Shown: in pieces, positions 63,808 to 64,000 of the stretch
Layout of the letters: each line of letters opens with the position of its first letter
Position numbering within the stretch: the first letter of the stretch is position 1
Assembly: GCA_963281255.1 (NCBI GenBank)
Contig: OY725499.1
Location: forward strand, 1,930,096 to 1,994,095
From: Aphrocallistes beatrix
Taxonomy: Eukaryota; Porifera; Hexactinellida; Sceptrulophora; Aphrocallistidae
Direction of reading: 5' to 3'
DNA length: 64,000 bases
Translations under genes and position numbers: made by a program
Notes under the pieces: model-generated
Told to the model about the DNA's origin: nothing
Database searches by the model: none
Seen by the model: only the letters and a program-made list of their open reading frames with translations

Positions 63808-63928
63808 CTATATGAACACTATATATAACAAATATGCATTAAATTCAAAAAATATTTTCAACATCTATTAGTATTATGTATAATGGCAGATTTGAAGTAA
63901 GAAAATACGAATTTGCCTCCAACTTTCC

Positions 63929-64000
63929 CTAGCAGTTACCATCCAGACATCCCACAAGGTCCTGCACTGCCAAGAGTTAGTCGAGCACAGAAATTTGTCT
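63929..64000. mobile_element. Left arm of a second foldback element, cut by the window edge
   Basis: AGTTACCATCCAGACATCCC, CACAAGG, TGCCAAGAGT and CGAGCACAG resemble the left arm at 59642 in order and spacing. Confidence 0.5.

Overview
This is animal nuclear DNA: AT-rich (roughly one third GC by eye), with spliced genes, large introns and a dense load of cut-and-paste and rolling-circle transposons. Nothing identifies the species. The integrase, hAT and Helitron content and the very long EC-only cadherin would fit an invertebrate, possibly a sponge or another early-branching animal; that is inference.

The window is dominated by one giant minus-strand cadherin gene, open at both ends. Twenty-one exons (63807 down to 5156) join without any frame conflict into 1,887 codons. 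They encode about 18 extracellular cadherin (EC) repeats with 17 recognisable linker motifs of the DVNDNxPxF type. No signal peptide, EGF, laminin G, membrane or cytoplasmic segment lies in the window, so only the middle of the ectodomain is seen.

Almost everything else is transposon sequence inside its introns. From low to high coordinates: pogo-type short elements and Helitron-like elements (346-8433); an OTU-like protease remnant (13890-14180); a short hAT element with an 8-bp target duplication (15389-15958); a dead mariner (16027-17158); a nested hAT stack (18708-20720); a dead autonomous Helitron Rep broken by two short elements (21430-22640); a 32-copy 39-bp minisatellite (24033-25282); two head-to-tail Helitron-like elements (29258-30561); a KRBA2-like integrase remnant (31155-31800); a complete hAT element with an intact 590-aa transposase (32522-34752); a complete Ginger-like element (37572-44338); SINE-like, Tc1, pogo and foldback elements up to the right edge.

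The most interesting unit is the 6,767-bp Ginger-like element. It has TGT...ACA ends, about 38-bp terminal inverted repeats, a 4-bp GGCC target duplication, an 8-exon gene for a 906-aa protein that joins a retroviral-type DD35E integrase to a ubiquitin-specific-protease-like cysteine protease domain, and an array of 44-bp copies of its own terminal motif near the right end. Two separate OTU-like protease remnants, one just downstream of the Helitron Rep remains, suggest that protease capture recurs among the transposons here.
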